Notes under the pieces: generated by a model
Databases searched by the model: none
What the model saw: the letters and a program-made list of their open reading frames with translations, nothing else
What the model was told of the DNA's origin: nothing
Made by a program: the position numbers and the translations under genes
In this document: positions 1 to 8,341 of the stretch, piece after piece
How positions within the stretch are numbered: the first letter of the stretch is position 1
Layout of the letters: every line of letters starts with the position of its first letter
NCBI GenBank assembly: GCA_019118645.1
Contig: DWYN01000066.1
Location: forward strand, 1 to 34,768
DNA length: 34,768 bases
Source of the DNA: Candidatus Blautia excrementipullorum
GTDB taxonomy: Bacteria; Bacillota; Clostridia; Lachnospirales; Lachnospiraceae
Direction: 5' to 3'

Positions 1-1
1 G

Positions 2-631
2 GCGGTAAAGAAGGCGGAGGCCGATCTGGAACTGGCCTGTGATGAGATCGTACTGAAAAACGCAGACGGCGCTGAACGCAGGAGATATGCGGAACTTTTG
101 CTGTCAACAGCAGGGGAATCCAGAGGTTACACTACCTGCCTGTCCGCATCTGCGAAGACGCTCCGGTATCGTCTGAAAGAAACACAGACAGCAAGAAAGA
201 GAAGAGCCGGATTCATCCTTTTATTTACAGTCATGTTTGTCAGTTCTCTCGCTGTGGGAAAGATCGCGATTGCCACGGAGAGGGGAACCACAGGAGAGAT
301 CACGGGTCTGAACATGACGGATCTTACGAAAGCGTCTGTTGGTTTCGGAAGCGGCAGTGAGGTACCCTATGAGATCGGGGATATGGAGCGTCTCTCATCT
401 TATCTGTCCGGATTACAAATGGAAACAGTTCTCTCTTCCTATGGCACAGGAAACAGTCCGCTGGAAGGCGAAAATACTCTGTACGGAAAAATGGGAACCG
501 CAGGCGGAACATTTTATATTCACGACGATTACCTGGAAATATATGATTCCGGTCACGCCGGTCAGACGGTACAATATCATTTCGTGGAGCCGTTGGACTG
601 GGAATATGTCCGGACGCTGTGTAAACGGTGA
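2..631 (+). CDS. BlaR1/MecR1-type M56 membrane metallopeptidase, C-terminal fragment
   Basis: The reading frame is open from base 2, so the gene starts upstream of the window. The first residues seen contain ELACDEIVL followed by an RRRYAELLL stretch. This is the conserved segment after the HExxH zinc site in M56 peptidases, with its glutamate-rich ELACDE core. A basic stretch (RKRR) then precedes one transmembrane segment at about 217-270 (FILLFTVMFVSSLAV), and a short extracellular domain of about 115 residues ends the protein. Known family members are membrane sensor proteases that cleave a BlaI/MecI-type repressor. The expected repressor gene would lie upstream, out of view. The C-terminal domain is too short to be a penicillin-binding sensor domain of the BlaR1 kind, so the signal is unknown. 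The HExxH itself is not in the window, so activity cannot be judged. Confidence 0.75.
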   Translation, partial: AVKKAEADLELACDEIVLKNADGAERRRYAELLLSTAGESRGYTTCLSASAKTLRYRLKETQTARKRRAGFILLFTVMFVSSLAVGKIAIATERGTTGEITGLNMTDLTKASVGFGSGSEVPYEIGDMERLSSYLSGLQMETVLSSYGTGNSPLEGENTLYGKMGTAGGTFYIHDDYLEIYDSGHAGQTVQYHFVEPLDWEYVRTLCKR

Positions 632-763
632 AACTTGGATTGAAACCATTAAGCGGTGGCCTGACATCTTTCGATCTGGAGCAGGGAGGAGCAAAACTGA
701 GAAAATCAACATATCCGCTGCCATCGTTTTCTTTTCATACGCCGTCCACTTTTTCCGTAAATC

Positions 764-792
764 TGGACTTGTCTTTCCCTGTCTGCTATAAT
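764..792 (+). promoter_or_regulatory. Sigma-A-type promoter for the UPF0145-helD pair
   Basis: A -35-like TGGACT at 764-769 (4 of 6 to TTGACA) is followed by a 17-base spacer and a perfect TATAAT at 787-792. TG at 784-785 makes an extended -10. A start near base 799 leaves a leader of about 65 bases before the ATG at 864. The 130 bases between the M56 stop at 631 and this promoter hold nothing I can recognise. Confidence 0.65.
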
Positions 793-863
793 GAATTTTA
801 CAGATTCCGGAAGGGAACCATGTATAATTGCACATATAATTTACGAAACAGGAGGAAAACAGA

Positions 864-1184
864 ATGATCGTTACAACAACGGGCTATATAGAGGGCAAAA
901 AGGTAGAGGAATACAAGGGAATTGTTTTCGGCGAGGTGATCACCGGTGTGAATGTGCTGAAAGATTTTGCGGCGGGCATGAGAAACTTTTTCGGCGGCAG
1001 ATCACAGTCGTATGAAAACGAATTGACGGCTGCCAGAGAGGAAGCTCTGCGTGAGATGGAAGAAAGAGCGGAGCAGAGAGGGGCCAATGCCGTAATCGGC
1101 GTGGACATTGATTATGAAGTCCTGGGCGCTGACAATGGCATGCTTATGGTAACAGCCAGCGGCACGGCTGTTGTGGTCCGTTAG
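864..1184 (+). CDS. UPF0145 (YbjQ-like) heavy-metal-binding-domain family protein
   Basis: This 106-residue protein begins [14 protein letters not shown] and carries the family hallmarks: a V(I/V)[21 protein letters not shown] stretch (residues 19-40), then [29 protein letters not shown], and a closing beta strand with GTAVVV. Length and layout match the YbjQ/UPF0145 family, which forms pentameric rings; its biochemical role is not established. The start is set by AGGAGG at 850-855, eight bases upstream. The gene follows a clear promoter (764-792) and ends five bases before the likely ATG of the helD-like gene, so the two appear co-transcribed and translationally coupled. It has no signal peptide and should be cytoplasmic. 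Confidence 0.88.
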   Translation: MIVTTTGYIEGKKVEEYKGIVFGEVITGVNVLKDFAAGMRNFFGGRSQSYENELTAAREEALREMEERAEQRGANAVIGVDIDYEVLGADNGMLMVTASGTAVVVR

Positions 1185-1188
1185 TTCC

Positions 1189-3231
1189 ATGAACGCAGGG
1201 AGGAACGGACGGGAATACCTCGGATATGTGCTGGACTGCCTGAGGTGCAGGCTGCGGGAAGTACAGGAGGCCCTGGACGCCGGAGCAAAAGAAATTGAGG
1301 ATATGCATGACTATTACTGGGAAAATTATACAGAGATGGACCAGTACGGATACGAGGAGTTCGACAACCGGCAGGCGCTTCTGCAGCAGGTAAATGCCAA
1401 TGAAGACCAGCGGCAGCTGCGCAGAAGATTTCAGAAAATGCTGGATTCCCCTTTTTTCGGACGGGTGGATTTTACCTACGAAGGAGAGGAGGAAGCAGAA
1501 GAGTTTTATATTGGTATCGGGAACTTTTCGGAGAGGGCGGGAAGCAGTCCGCTGGTATATGACTGGAGAGCTCCGGTCAGCAGCCTTTTTTACGATTACG
1601 ACAAAGGGCCTGCTTCCTACGAAGCGCCCTCCGGAACCTTCCGCGGAGAGATCAGCTCAAAATGGCAGTATAAGATCCGGAATGGAAAGATGCTCTACGA
1701 ATTTGAGAGTGATATCAAGATTGATGATGAAATTCTGAAGGCGGAGCTGGGAAGCAGCGGCGAGGTGCAGCTGAAAAATATTATCCGCACCATTCAGAAA
1801 GAGCAGAATGCCATTATCCGCAATACAAAGGACAGAATTATGGTAATCCAGGGAACTGCGGGAAGCGGGAAGACTTCGGTAGCTCTGCACCGGATTGCTT
1901 ACCTTCTCTACCATGACAGGAAGAATCTGAAGTCTTCCAATATTCTGATTCTCTCGCCAAACAGCGTGTTCGCCGACTACATCTCCCATATTCTTCCGGA
2001 ACTGGGCGAGGAAAATATACAGGAGATGAGTTTCGACCTGTTTGCTTACCGGGATCTTCAGGATACGGCGGCGGACTGTGAGGACAAGTATGATCTGATT
2101 GAGAAAGCAGTTCTGCGGCCGGAAATTCTTGAGTCTTTCAGAGAAAAACAGTCCCGGGATTTTACTTCGCGGCTGAACCGTTTTATGATGGAACTGGAGG
2201 ACGGGCTGATGAATTTCCGGGATGTGGAGTACCGGGGATTCCAGAAAAAAGAAGCGGAAATCATACGTCTTTTTTATTTTAAATTCTCAGAAATACCGCT
2301 GCTTTCCCGCATGGAGGCGGTTGCCGAATATTTTATTGATGAACTGGAAACCCTGAGACAGAGGGATCTTTCTGAAGAAGAGCGGGCGGAAGTTGAAGAA
2401 AAATTTTTCAGGATGTATGAGACCAGAGACTGTTACGTACTTTACAGCCGCTTCCTGGAAGAGGAGGGGTATGCTCCGCTTCCGCGCCGCCCTCTGGAGA
2501 AGCGCAGGCTCTCTTATGAGGACGTATATCCGGTTCTCTATCTGAAGCACTGTCTTATCAGCTGCCGGGAACACAGAGGAATCAAACACCTTGTTGTGGA
2601 TGAGATGCAGGATTATACCTGGATCCAGTACCTTTTGCTGAAAAAGCTCTTCCCGTGCAGGATGACGATTATGGGAGACAGGGCACAGACAATGGAAGAC
2701 CGGCCCCAGGATGTACTGTCGTTCCTTCCGGAAATTTTCGGCAGGGATATTCGTGTGATTTTTATGAACAGAAGCTACCGCAATACAGTGGAGATCGCTG
2801 AGTATGCCAACAGGCTTGCAGGAATTACAGATATGGAACTTTTCGAACGGCATGGGGCAGAAGTTGCGGAACGGAAGTTTATGAGCCGGGAGGAAGCTTT
2901 TTCCGGAGTCCTGGAAACCTGGCGGAAAGACAGGGAACGGCTTGAAACCTCTGCGGTGATTTTTCTGACGGAAAGGGAAGCAAGAGAAGCGGTCTCCTGG
3001 TTTCTGGCTGAACTTGGAGAGGAACTCAAAGGTGAGATTTCCTATCTGGACAGAAACAGCCAGAGCTTCCGGAAAGGGCTGACGATAACCACCTTTTATC
3101 TGGCAAAAGGCCTGGAGTTTGACAGGGTATACGGAATTTTCTCCGCGGAAGATGACAGCCCTCTTTCCAGGCAGGCAAGATATATCACGGCCACAAGAGC
3201 CCTTCATGAGCTTGCAATGTATACAATATAA
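1189..3231 (+). CDS. helD: HelD-like superfamily 1 helicase / RNA polymerase recycling ATPase
   Basis: This is a 680-residue UvrD/Rep-type ATPase. The N-terminal ~100 residues are a charged helical hairpin, followed by the HelD-typical block FGRVDF...YIGIG...VYDWRAPVSSLFYDY. Walker A is GTAGSGKT at residues 222-229. The Walker B/motif II is DEMQD at 471-475. Motif III-like GDRAQTM follows, and the C-terminal helicase half ends with motifs TITTFYLAKGLEFDRV and ITATRALHEL. The HelD family releases stalled RNA polymerase from DNA and helps it recycle; that role is taken from the family. The ATG at 1189 is preferred because it lies just after the UPF0145 stop (1184). A TTG at 1171 in the same frame would overlap that gene. 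Neither has a good ribosome binding site, so translational coupling is likely. Length is slightly short of Bacillus HelD (774). Confidence 0.88.
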   Translation: MNAGRNGREYLGYVLDCLRCRLREVQEALDAGAKEIEDMHDYYWENYTEMDQYGYEEFDNRQALLQQVNANEDQRQLRRRFQKMLDSPFFGRVDFTYEGEEEAEEFYIGIGNFSERAGSSPLVYDWRAPVSSLFYDYDKGPASYEAPSGTFRGEISSKWQYKIRNGKMLYEFESDIKIDDEILKAELGSSGEVQLKNIIRTIQKEQNAIIRNTKDRIMVIQGTAGSGKTSVALHRIAYLLYHDRKNLKSSNILILSPNSVFADYISHILPELGEENIQEMSFDLFAYRDLQDTAADCEDKYDLIEKAVLRPEILESFREKQSRDFTSRLNRFMMELEDGLMNFRDVEYRGFQKKEAEIIRLFYFKFSEIPLLSRMEAVAEYFIDELETLRQRDLSEEERAEVEEKFFRMYETRDCYVLYSRFLEEEGYAPLPRRPLEKRRLSYEDVYPVLYLKHCLISCREHRGIKHLVVDEMQDYTWIQYLLLKKLFPCRMTIMGDRAQTMEDRPQDVLSFLPEIFGRDIRVIFMNRSYRNTVEIAEYANRLAGITDMELFERHGAEVAERKFMSREEAFSGVLETWRKDRERLETSAVIFLTEREAREAVSWFLAELGEELKGEISYLDRNSQSFRKGLTITTFYLAKGLEFDRVYGIFSAEDDSPLSRQARYITATRALHELAMYTI

Positions 3232-3299
3232 ATTTCAGCGGAGAAACAGTCGAAAAGTGGTTTTTCATAGGATTTTCACATTCAGAAAGGGAAATTTCA

Positions 3300-3328
3300 T
3301 TGACACGTTTGTAATAAAATTGTAAACT
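3300..3328 (+). promoter_or_regulatory. Promoter of the repeat-bearing lipoprotein gene
   Basis: A perfect TTGACA (3300-3305), a 17-base spacer and TAAACT (3323-3328, 4 of 6 to TATAAT) lie 46 bases upstream of the lipoprotein ATG at 3374. A second TATAAT at 3347-3352 has no -35 at proper distance. No hairpin terminator is visible between the helD stop (3231) and this promoter, so some readthrough is possible. Confidence 0.6.
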
Positions 3329-3373
3329 ATACAAGAAGGTTTGGGGTATAATCAGAATTATAAGGAGGATATC

Positions 3374-4459
3374 ATGAAAAATAAAAAAATACTTGCTATA
3401 TTAGCACTTGCTGTATCAGCATCCGTTTTTATGGCAGGATGCGGTTTCGGCGGTGAAGAACCGGAGGAGCAGGTAGAGGTTACCGTAACGCCGACGCCTG
3501 AAGCGACACCGACACCGGAGGCAACTCCGACGATCGCTCCGGATGTGCAGGATACGACTTACACCTCCGCTGACGGAACAATATCAATTAAGCTTCCGGA
3601 TGCAACCTGGGCCAACAGAACAGACGAGACGAATACACTCAGCTTTGAATCCCCTGATGTGGGCAATATTTTGATTCTGCACGGCCAGGGCGAGGAGACA
3701 ATGGCTGCCACAGTGATTCCAAGCACACAGGATATGGCAGTTTCTCTGGAGCAGGCAGACAATGACAAAGTCCAGGGAACAGATTTTGAGATTCAGAATT
3801 ATACGGCAAATGATGTAAACGGCATCGGTGTATACAGTTATGTGACGCATATGCTGAATACAGAGAAGAGTGACGGAAACCTGTATGTGATTCATAAAGT
3901 GTTTGCAAATGCCGAGGAATACTACAGCATTGAGGCTTCTGTCAAGACAGAGGAAGCTCTCTCTTCCGTACAGGCAGCAGTAGACTCCTTCCAGATCCTC
4001 GGAAACTCAACGCTTCGTGAAGCGGCTCCGGGAACTGCTTCTGCGGCAGATACGAATACAGCCGGAACAGACGCCGGTACAGGAACAGATGCAGCGGCAG
4101 GAACAGATGCCAATGCAGGTACGGATGCGGCAGCCGGAACAGATGCCGGAACCGGAACAGATACAGCCGCAGGAACGGACGGAACGTCAGATACTTCTTC
4201 TTCAGGCGGTTCTACTACCATTCCGAATTCGGCAGGCTTTACGGATGAGCAGCTTACAGACACGAACCAGACACGAACTATCTACCGCAACTCTGACGGA
4301 CATCCGCTGGTTATTCAGCCGGACGGAAACGGAAACTGGGTGGACTTTGACGGAAATACCTATACCTTTACCGGAGAGCAGGATGCCTATGACGAGGAGG
4401 GCAACAGCTACTACTGGCATGGAGAAGGTGCGGATGTATATTACATGCCTGTTCAGTAA
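3374..4459 (+). CDS. Surface lipoprotein with Thr-Pro linker and GTDA hexapeptide repeat
   Basis: This 361-residue protein starts MKNKKILAILAL and has a lipobox MAGC, so the mature protein would begin at lipid-modified Cys23. TAAGGAGG at 3361-3368 fixes the start at 3374; an in-frame TTG at 3341 lacks such a site. After the cysteine come an acidic TP-rich linker (TPTPEATPTPEATPT), a globular domain of about 150 residues (roughly 55-210), seven tandem GTDA-type hexapeptides (residues 230-271), a Ser/Thr-rich link, and a C-terminal domain of about 75 residues rich in D, G, Y and W (NGNWVDFDG, YYWHGEG). The layout suggests an anchored envelope protein with two folded parts on flexible spacers. 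I do not recognise either folded domain, and the function is unknown. The gene has its own promoter (3300-3328) and terminator (4496-4524). Confidence 0.85.
   Translation: MKNKKILAILALAVSASVFMAGCGFGGEEPEEQVEVTVTPTPEATPTPEATPTIAPDVQDTTYTSADGTISIKLPDATWANRTDETNTLSFESPDVGNILILHGQGEETMAATVIPSTQDMAVSLEQADNDKVQGTDFEIQNYTANDVNGIGVYSYVTHMLNTEKSDGNLYVIHKVFANAEEYYSIEASVKTEEALSSVQAAVDSFQILGNSTLREAAPGTASAADTNTAGTDAGTGTDAAAGTDANAGTDAAAGTDAGTGTDTAAGTDGTSDTSSSGGSTTIPNSAGFTDEQLTDTNQTRTIYRNSDGHPLVIQPDGNGNWVDFDGNTYTFTGEQDAYDEEGNSYYWHGEGADVYYMPVQ
4061..4186 (+). repeat. Seven tandem 18-base units encoding a GTDA hexapeptide repeat
   Basis: Seven in-frame units of 18 bases read AGTDAG, TGTDAA, AGTDAN, AGTDAA, AGTDAG, TGTDTA, AGTDGT. 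The DNA units differ mainly at synonymous positions and in the last two residues, so this is a degenerate minisatellite inside the lipoprotein gene. It probably works as a flexible spacer between two domains; copy number may vary between strains. Confidence 0.85.
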
Positions 4460-4495
4460 GCGGCACAGGATGAATTGAAGATTCGCGGATACTTT

Positions 4496-4524
4496 AAGGC
4501 AGGTGAGAAATCATCTGCCTTTTT
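4496..4524 (+). terminator. Rho-independent terminator after the lipoprotein gene
   Basis: An 11-base-pair stem (AAGGCAGGTGA, 4496-4506, with TCATCTGCCTT, 4511-4521; one G-U pair) closes a GAAA tetraloop. The T-run spans 4520-4524. It lies 37 bases after the lipoprotein stop. No promoter is evident between it and the methyltransferase start at 4592. Confidence 0.8.
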
Positions 4525-4591
4525 AGCAGAAAAAGAGTGCTGCGGCGGGAAGAAAACAGGAGGAAGAGCGGCAGCGGCGAAGGAGATACAG

Positions 4592-5365
4592 ATGGAAAGT
4601 TACGGAAAATTTGCACAGGTATATGACTTGTTTATGGATAATGTGGATTATGAGGCATGGGCGGACTATCTGGAAGAGTGCCTGAAGTCAGAAGGAATCG
4701 GAAACGGGCTGGTGGCGGAGCTTGGCTGCGGCACAGGTACAATGACGGGATTGCTTGCGCAAAAAGGATATGATATGATTGGTGTGGACAATTCAGAGGA
4801 AATGCTGGCGGAGGCGGCGGAAAAGAAGATGGAATCCGGCCAGGACATCCTTTACCTTCTGCAGGATATGCGGGAGTTTGAACTTTACGGAACCGTCCAG
4901 GCGGTAATCAGCGTCTGCGACAGCCTGAATTATATTACCGACAGAGAAGAGCTTAAGCAGGTTTTCTGCCTGGTAAACAACTATCTGGACCCGGGCGGCA
5001 TTTTTCTGTTTGATGTAAATACTGTTCATAAATACCGGGATGTGCTGGGAGACGCCACGATTGCGGAAAACAGAGAAGAGGGAAGCTTTATCTGGGAGAA
5101 CAGTTATGACCCGGATACAGGACTGAACATTTATGAGCTGGCTCTGTTTCTTCCGAGAGAAGACGGTCTCTATGAGAAATGTGAGGAGCTTCACTGTCAG
5201 AGAGGATATGACGAGGACGAGGTGAGGAAGCTTCTGTCAGAAGCCGGCATGGAAGTTCTGGGTGTATACGATGCTTACACGAAAAATCCGGCTTCGGCGG
5301 AAAGTGAAAGGCTCTTTTTTATAGCCAGAGAGCATGGAAAAAAGGAAAGCAAAAAAGAAGAATAA
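4592..5365 (+). CDS. Class I SAM-dependent methyltransferase
   Basis: This 257-residue protein begins MESYGKFAQVYDLFMDNVDY, the usual entry to small-molecule type class I methyltransferases. The SAM-binding motif I is VAELGCGTGTMT (about residues 44-55). Motif II acidic residue is in GVDNS, and a DMREF / VISVCDSLNYI stretch forms the rest of the Rossmann core. AAGGAG at 4580-4585, six bases upstream, sets the start at 4592 rather than the open frame from 4475. The substrate cannot be told from sequence. The gene leads a run with hslO (31 bases downstream) and nadE (15 further on). The C-terminal tail is lysine and glutamate rich (KKESKKEE) and is probably disordered. Confidence 0.85.
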   Translation: MESYGKFAQVYDLFMDNVDYEAWADYLEECLKSEGIGNGLVAELGCGTGTMTGLLAQKGYDMIGVDNSEEMLAEAAEKKMESGQDILYLLQDMREFELYGTVQAVISVCDSLNYITDREELKQVFCLVNNYLDPGGIFLFDVNTVHKYRDVLGDATIAENREEGSFIWENSYDPDTGLNIYELALFLPREDGLYEKCEELHCQRGYDEDEVRKLLSEAGMEVLGVYDAYTKNPASAESERLFFIAREHGKKESKKEE

Positions 5366-5396
5366 AAGGACTGCTCCGGCAGTTCAGGAGGAAACT

Positions 5397-6275
5397 ATGA
5401 AAGATTATATTGTGAGAGCAACAGCTGCAGAAAGTCAGGTAAGAGCTTTTGCTGCGGTGACAAGGGACGTGGTTGAAACGGCGAGAAAGGACCACAACAC
5501 AAGCCCGGTGGCTACGGCTGCGCTGGGACGTCTTCTGACGGCCGGGGCTATGATGGGCGTGATGATGAAGGGAGAAAAGGATATTCTCACTCTGCAGATC
5601 CAGGGCGATGGGCCGCTGCAGGGAATTACGGTAACGGCAGATTCCCAGGGCAGAGTAAAAGGATATGTGGGAAATCCGGATGTGATTCTTCCCGTAAATG
5701 CCAAAGGCAAGCTGGATGTAGCGGGAGCAGTAGGACACGGTATTCTGAATGTGATTAAGGATATGGGGCTGAAGGAGCCTTATTCCGGACAGGTGGCTCT
5801 GCAGACAAGTGAAATTGCAGAGGATCTGACTTACTATTTTGCGGTCAGCGAGCAGGTTCCCTCCGCAGTGGGACTGGGAGTGCTGATGAATAAAGACAAT
5901 ACAGTCCGTCAGGCCGGCGGCTTTATTATTCAGGTGATGCCTTTCGCAGAGGAAAAGACGATTGCAAAGCTGGAAGAAAACGTACAGAAAATTCAGTCTG
6001 TAACCACTCTTCTTGAGGAAGGACATACGGCAGAAAGCCTTCTGGAAAAGGTGCTGGACGGATTTGACATAGAGATTACAGACCGGGTGCCCACAGAATT
6101 TTACTGTAACTGCAGCAAAGAGAGAGTGGAGAAAGCCCTGATCAGTATAGGGAAAAAAGACCTCAGGGAACTGATTCAGGAAGGGAAGCCGGCGGAGCTG
6201 AACTGTCATTTCTGCAATACAAATTACGTATTCAGTGTGGAGGAACTGAAAGAAATTCTCAGAAGATGCAAATAA
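5397..6275 (+). CDS. hslO: Redox-regulated chaperone Hsp33
   Basis: The 292-residue product starts MKDYIVRATA and matches Hsp33 across its length. N-terminal beta domain signatures include ARKDHNTSPVATAALGRLLTAG and LQIQGDGPLQGITVTAD. The C-terminal redox switch has the zinc cysteines C237 and C239 (CNC) and C270 and C273 (CHFC). In the family, oxidation releases zinc, forms disulfides and turns the protein into a holdase for unfolding proteins in the cytoplasm. AGGAGG at 5386-5391 fixes the ATG at 5397. An upstream in-frame ATG at 5334 would add 21 lysine-rich residues and overlap the methyltransferase; it has no ribosome binding site. It is co-transcribed with the methyltransferase and nadE by spacing. 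Confidence 0.96.
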   Translation: MKDYIVRATAAESQVRAFAAVTRDVVETARKDHNTSPVATAALGRLLTAGAMMGVMMKGEKDILTLQIQGDGPLQGITVTADSQGRVKGYVGNPDVILPVNAKGKLDVAGAVGHGILNVIKDMGLKEPYSGQVALQTSEIAEDLTYYFAVSEQVPSAVGLGVLMNKDNTVRQAGGFIIQVMPFAEEKTIAKLEENVQKIQSVTTLLEEGHTAESLLEKVLDGFDIEITDRVPTEFYCNCSKERVEKALISIGKKDLRELIQEGKPAELNCHFCNTNYVFSVEELKEILRRCK

Positions 6276-6290
6276 GAAGGAGAAAACGTC

Positions 6291-8282
6291 ATGAAAGATG
6301 GATTCATTAAAGTAAGCGCAGGAACGCCGGACGTAAGGGTGGCGGACTGCGCGTATAATGCTGGAAAAATTATTGCCATGGCCGCAGAGATGGAAACGCA
6401 GGGAGCGAAACTTATGGTTTTCCCGGAGCTCTGCATTACTTCTTATACCTGCGGGGATTTATTCTGGCAGGAAAATCTTCTGGAAGAGGCGGCAGCCCAG
6501 CTTTTCCGTATTGCAGAGGAAACGGCGGCGGCAGATGCGCTGATTTTTGTGGGACTTCCGCTGGAATACAATGGAAAACTGTATAATGTGGCGGCGGGTA
6601 TCAGCCGGGGAGAAATCCTGGGTTTTGTGCCTAAAATACACATTCCAAACTATAATGAGTTTTATGAGGGAAGATATTTCACCTCCGGAAAAGATGTGGA
6701 CGGGACTGTATTTCTGAAGCGGAAAACGATCGGGCATGATCATGAAGGAGATGCCGGAAAAGAACAGGCGGAAGAATATGAAATTCCCATCAGTCCAAAG
6801 CTTATTTTTACCTGTCCGGAATTTCCGAAGCTTCAGGTTGCGGCGGAAATCTGCGAGGATCTCTGGGTGCCGGATCCGCCAAGTGTCAGCCACGCCTATC
6901 ATGGGGCAAATGTAATTGTCAATCTTTCCGCCAGTGATGAGGTGGTGGGAAAAGATTCTTATCGGAAAAGCCTCGTAAGCAGCCAGTCTGCCAGACTGCT
7001 CTGCGGCTATATTTACGCTACGGCCGGGGAGGGGGAATCCACCCAGGATGTGGTTTACGGAGGCCAGAACATGATCGCGGAAAACGGAGTGATTCTGGCA
7101 GAGAGCCGCAGATTTGCAAACGGTGCAATTTATGGGGAACTGGATATACAGAGGCTGATGAATGAACGCCGGAGAATGACAACCTGCCGGTTTGCGCCGG
7201 ATATCGCCGCGGATAATAACAGCTGTTATACAGAAGCTATTTTTCATCTGGAAAATGTTGAGACAGTTCTCACAAGAAAATTTGATTCGCGTCCTTTTGT
7301 TCCTGACGCCAGGGAGGAGAGGGACCGGAGGTGTGATGAAATCCTGAATATTCAGGCCATGGGACTGAAGAAAAGGATTGCCCATATACACTGCCGGAAT
7401 GTGGTGATCGGCCTTTCCGGAGGACTGGACTCCACCCTTGCCCTTCTTGTGGCCGTGAGAGCTTTTGACATGCTGGATATGGACAGAAAAAAAATTACAG
7501 CAGTTACCATGCCCTGTTTCGGAACCACAGACAGAACTTATCAGAATGCGTGTCAGCTGGCCAGCTGCCTTGGAACAGAGCTCCGGGAAGTCAATATCCG
7601 TGAGGCGGTAAGCCTTCATTTCAGAGATATCGGACACGACCCTGAAGTTCATGATGTGACCTATGAAAACGGACAGGCAAGGGAGAGAACGCAGATTCTG
7701 ATGGATATTGCCAACCAGTCAGGAGGAATCGTGATCGGCACAGGGGATCTTTCAGAGCTCGCTCTGGGATGGGCGACCTACAATGGAGATCATATGTCCA
7801 TGTATGCTGTGAACTGCTCTGTTCCGAAAACTCTTGTCCGTCATCTGGTAAGGTATTACGCTGATACCTGCGGAGACAGGAAGCTGAACGGGATACTTCT
7901 GGACATACTGGACACTCCGGTAAGCCCGGAGCTCCTTCCGCCGAAGGATGGGGTTATCTCCCAGAAAACAGAAGATCTGGTGGGACCTTATGAACTTCAT
8001 GACTTCTTCCTGTATTATATGCTGCGGTGGACCTTTCCGCCGAAAAAGATTTTTCGCATGGCGAAGCTGGCCTTTGCGGGAGAATACAGCGTCGAAGTGA
8101 TTCTGAAATGGCTGAAAACTTTTTACAGACGCTTTTTTGCGCAGCAGTTTAAACGTTCCTGTCTGCCGGATGGCCCAAAAGTGGGAAGCGTGGCGGTATC
8201 TCCAAGAGGCGATCTCCGGATGCCAAGCGACGCCTGCGCGGATCTTTGGCTTCGGGAACTGGATGAAATTGAATGCCAGTAA
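6291..8282 (+). CDS. nadE: Glutamine-dependent NAD+ synthetase
   Basis: This 663-residue two-domain enzyme makes NAD+ from deamido-NAD+, ATP and glutamine. The N-terminal nitrilase-type glutaminase domain (about 1-310) shows the Glu-Lys-Cys triad: E46 in VFPELC, K115 in VPKIHIPNYNEFYE and C188 in AAEICEDLWVP. The C-terminal synthetase domain has the PP-loop SGGLDS at 376-381, then TMPCFGTTDRTY and IGTGDLSELALGW. The length matches the long glutamine-dependent form, so ammonia would be channelled between domains. AAGAAGGAG at 6274-6282 supports the ATG at 6291, only 15 bases after hslO. The gene ends at a hairpin shared with the convergent gene. Confidence 0.96.
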   Translation: MKDGFIKVSAGTPDVRVADCAYNAGKIIAMAAEMETQGAKLMVFPELCITSYTCGDLFWQENLLEEAAAQLFRIAEETAAADALIFVGLPLEYNGKLYNVAAGISRGEILGFVPKIHIPNYNEFYEGRYFTSGKDVDGTVFLKRKTIGHDHEGDAGKEQAEEYEIPISPKLIFTCPEFPKLQVAAEICEDLWVPDPPSVSHAYHGANVIVNLSASDEVVGKDSYRKSLVSSQSARLLCGYIYATAGEGESTQDVVYGGQNMIAENGVILAESRRFANGAIYGELDIQRLMNERRRMTTCRFAPDIAADNNSCYTEAIFHLENVETVLTRKFDSRPFVPDAREERDRRCDEILNIQAMGLKKRIAHIHCRNVVIGLSGGLDSTLALLVAVRAFDMLDMDRKKITAVTMPCFGTTDRTYQNACQLASCLGTELREVNIREAVSLHFRDIGHDPEVHDVTYENGQARERTQILMDIANQSGGIVIGTGDLSELALGWATYNGDHMSMYAVNCSVPKTLVRHLVRYYADTCGDRKLNGILLDILDTPVSPELLPPKDGVISQKTEDLVGPYELHDFFLYYMLRWTFPPKKIFRMAKLAFAGEYSVEVILKWLKTFYRRFFAQQFKRSCLPDGPKVGSVAVSPRGDLRMPSDACADLWLRELDEIECQ

Positions 8283-8302
8283 GAGCAGGAAAGCTCTGCA
8301 GT

Positions 8303-8341
8303 GAGAAAGCCCGGCAGGAATTATTCTGTCCGGGCTTTCTC
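8303..8341. terminator. Two-sided terminator hairpin between nadE and a convergent gene
   Basis: GAGAAAGCCCGG (8303-8314) pairs perfectly with CCGGGCTTTCTC (8330-8341), and CAG/CTG extends it inward past a one-base bulge. The loop contains the stop codon of the minus-strand gene (8321-8323). U-tracts are weak on both sides, so termination efficiency is uncertain, but placement between converging genes fits. Confidence 0.6.

Noticed and set aside
628-867. 79-codon open frame after the M56 gene
   Set aside because: It overlaps the promoter of the next gene, has no ribosome binding site, and its composition is not protein-like.
3922-4263. Minus-strand open frame of alanine/valine/proline repeats
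   Set aside because: It is the reverse reading of the GTDA repeat in the lipoprotein gene.
5334-5396. Longer hslO start giving a 21-residue lysine-rich extension
   Set aside because: It overlaps the methyltransferase end and has no ribosome binding site; AGGAGG at 5386 points to 5397.
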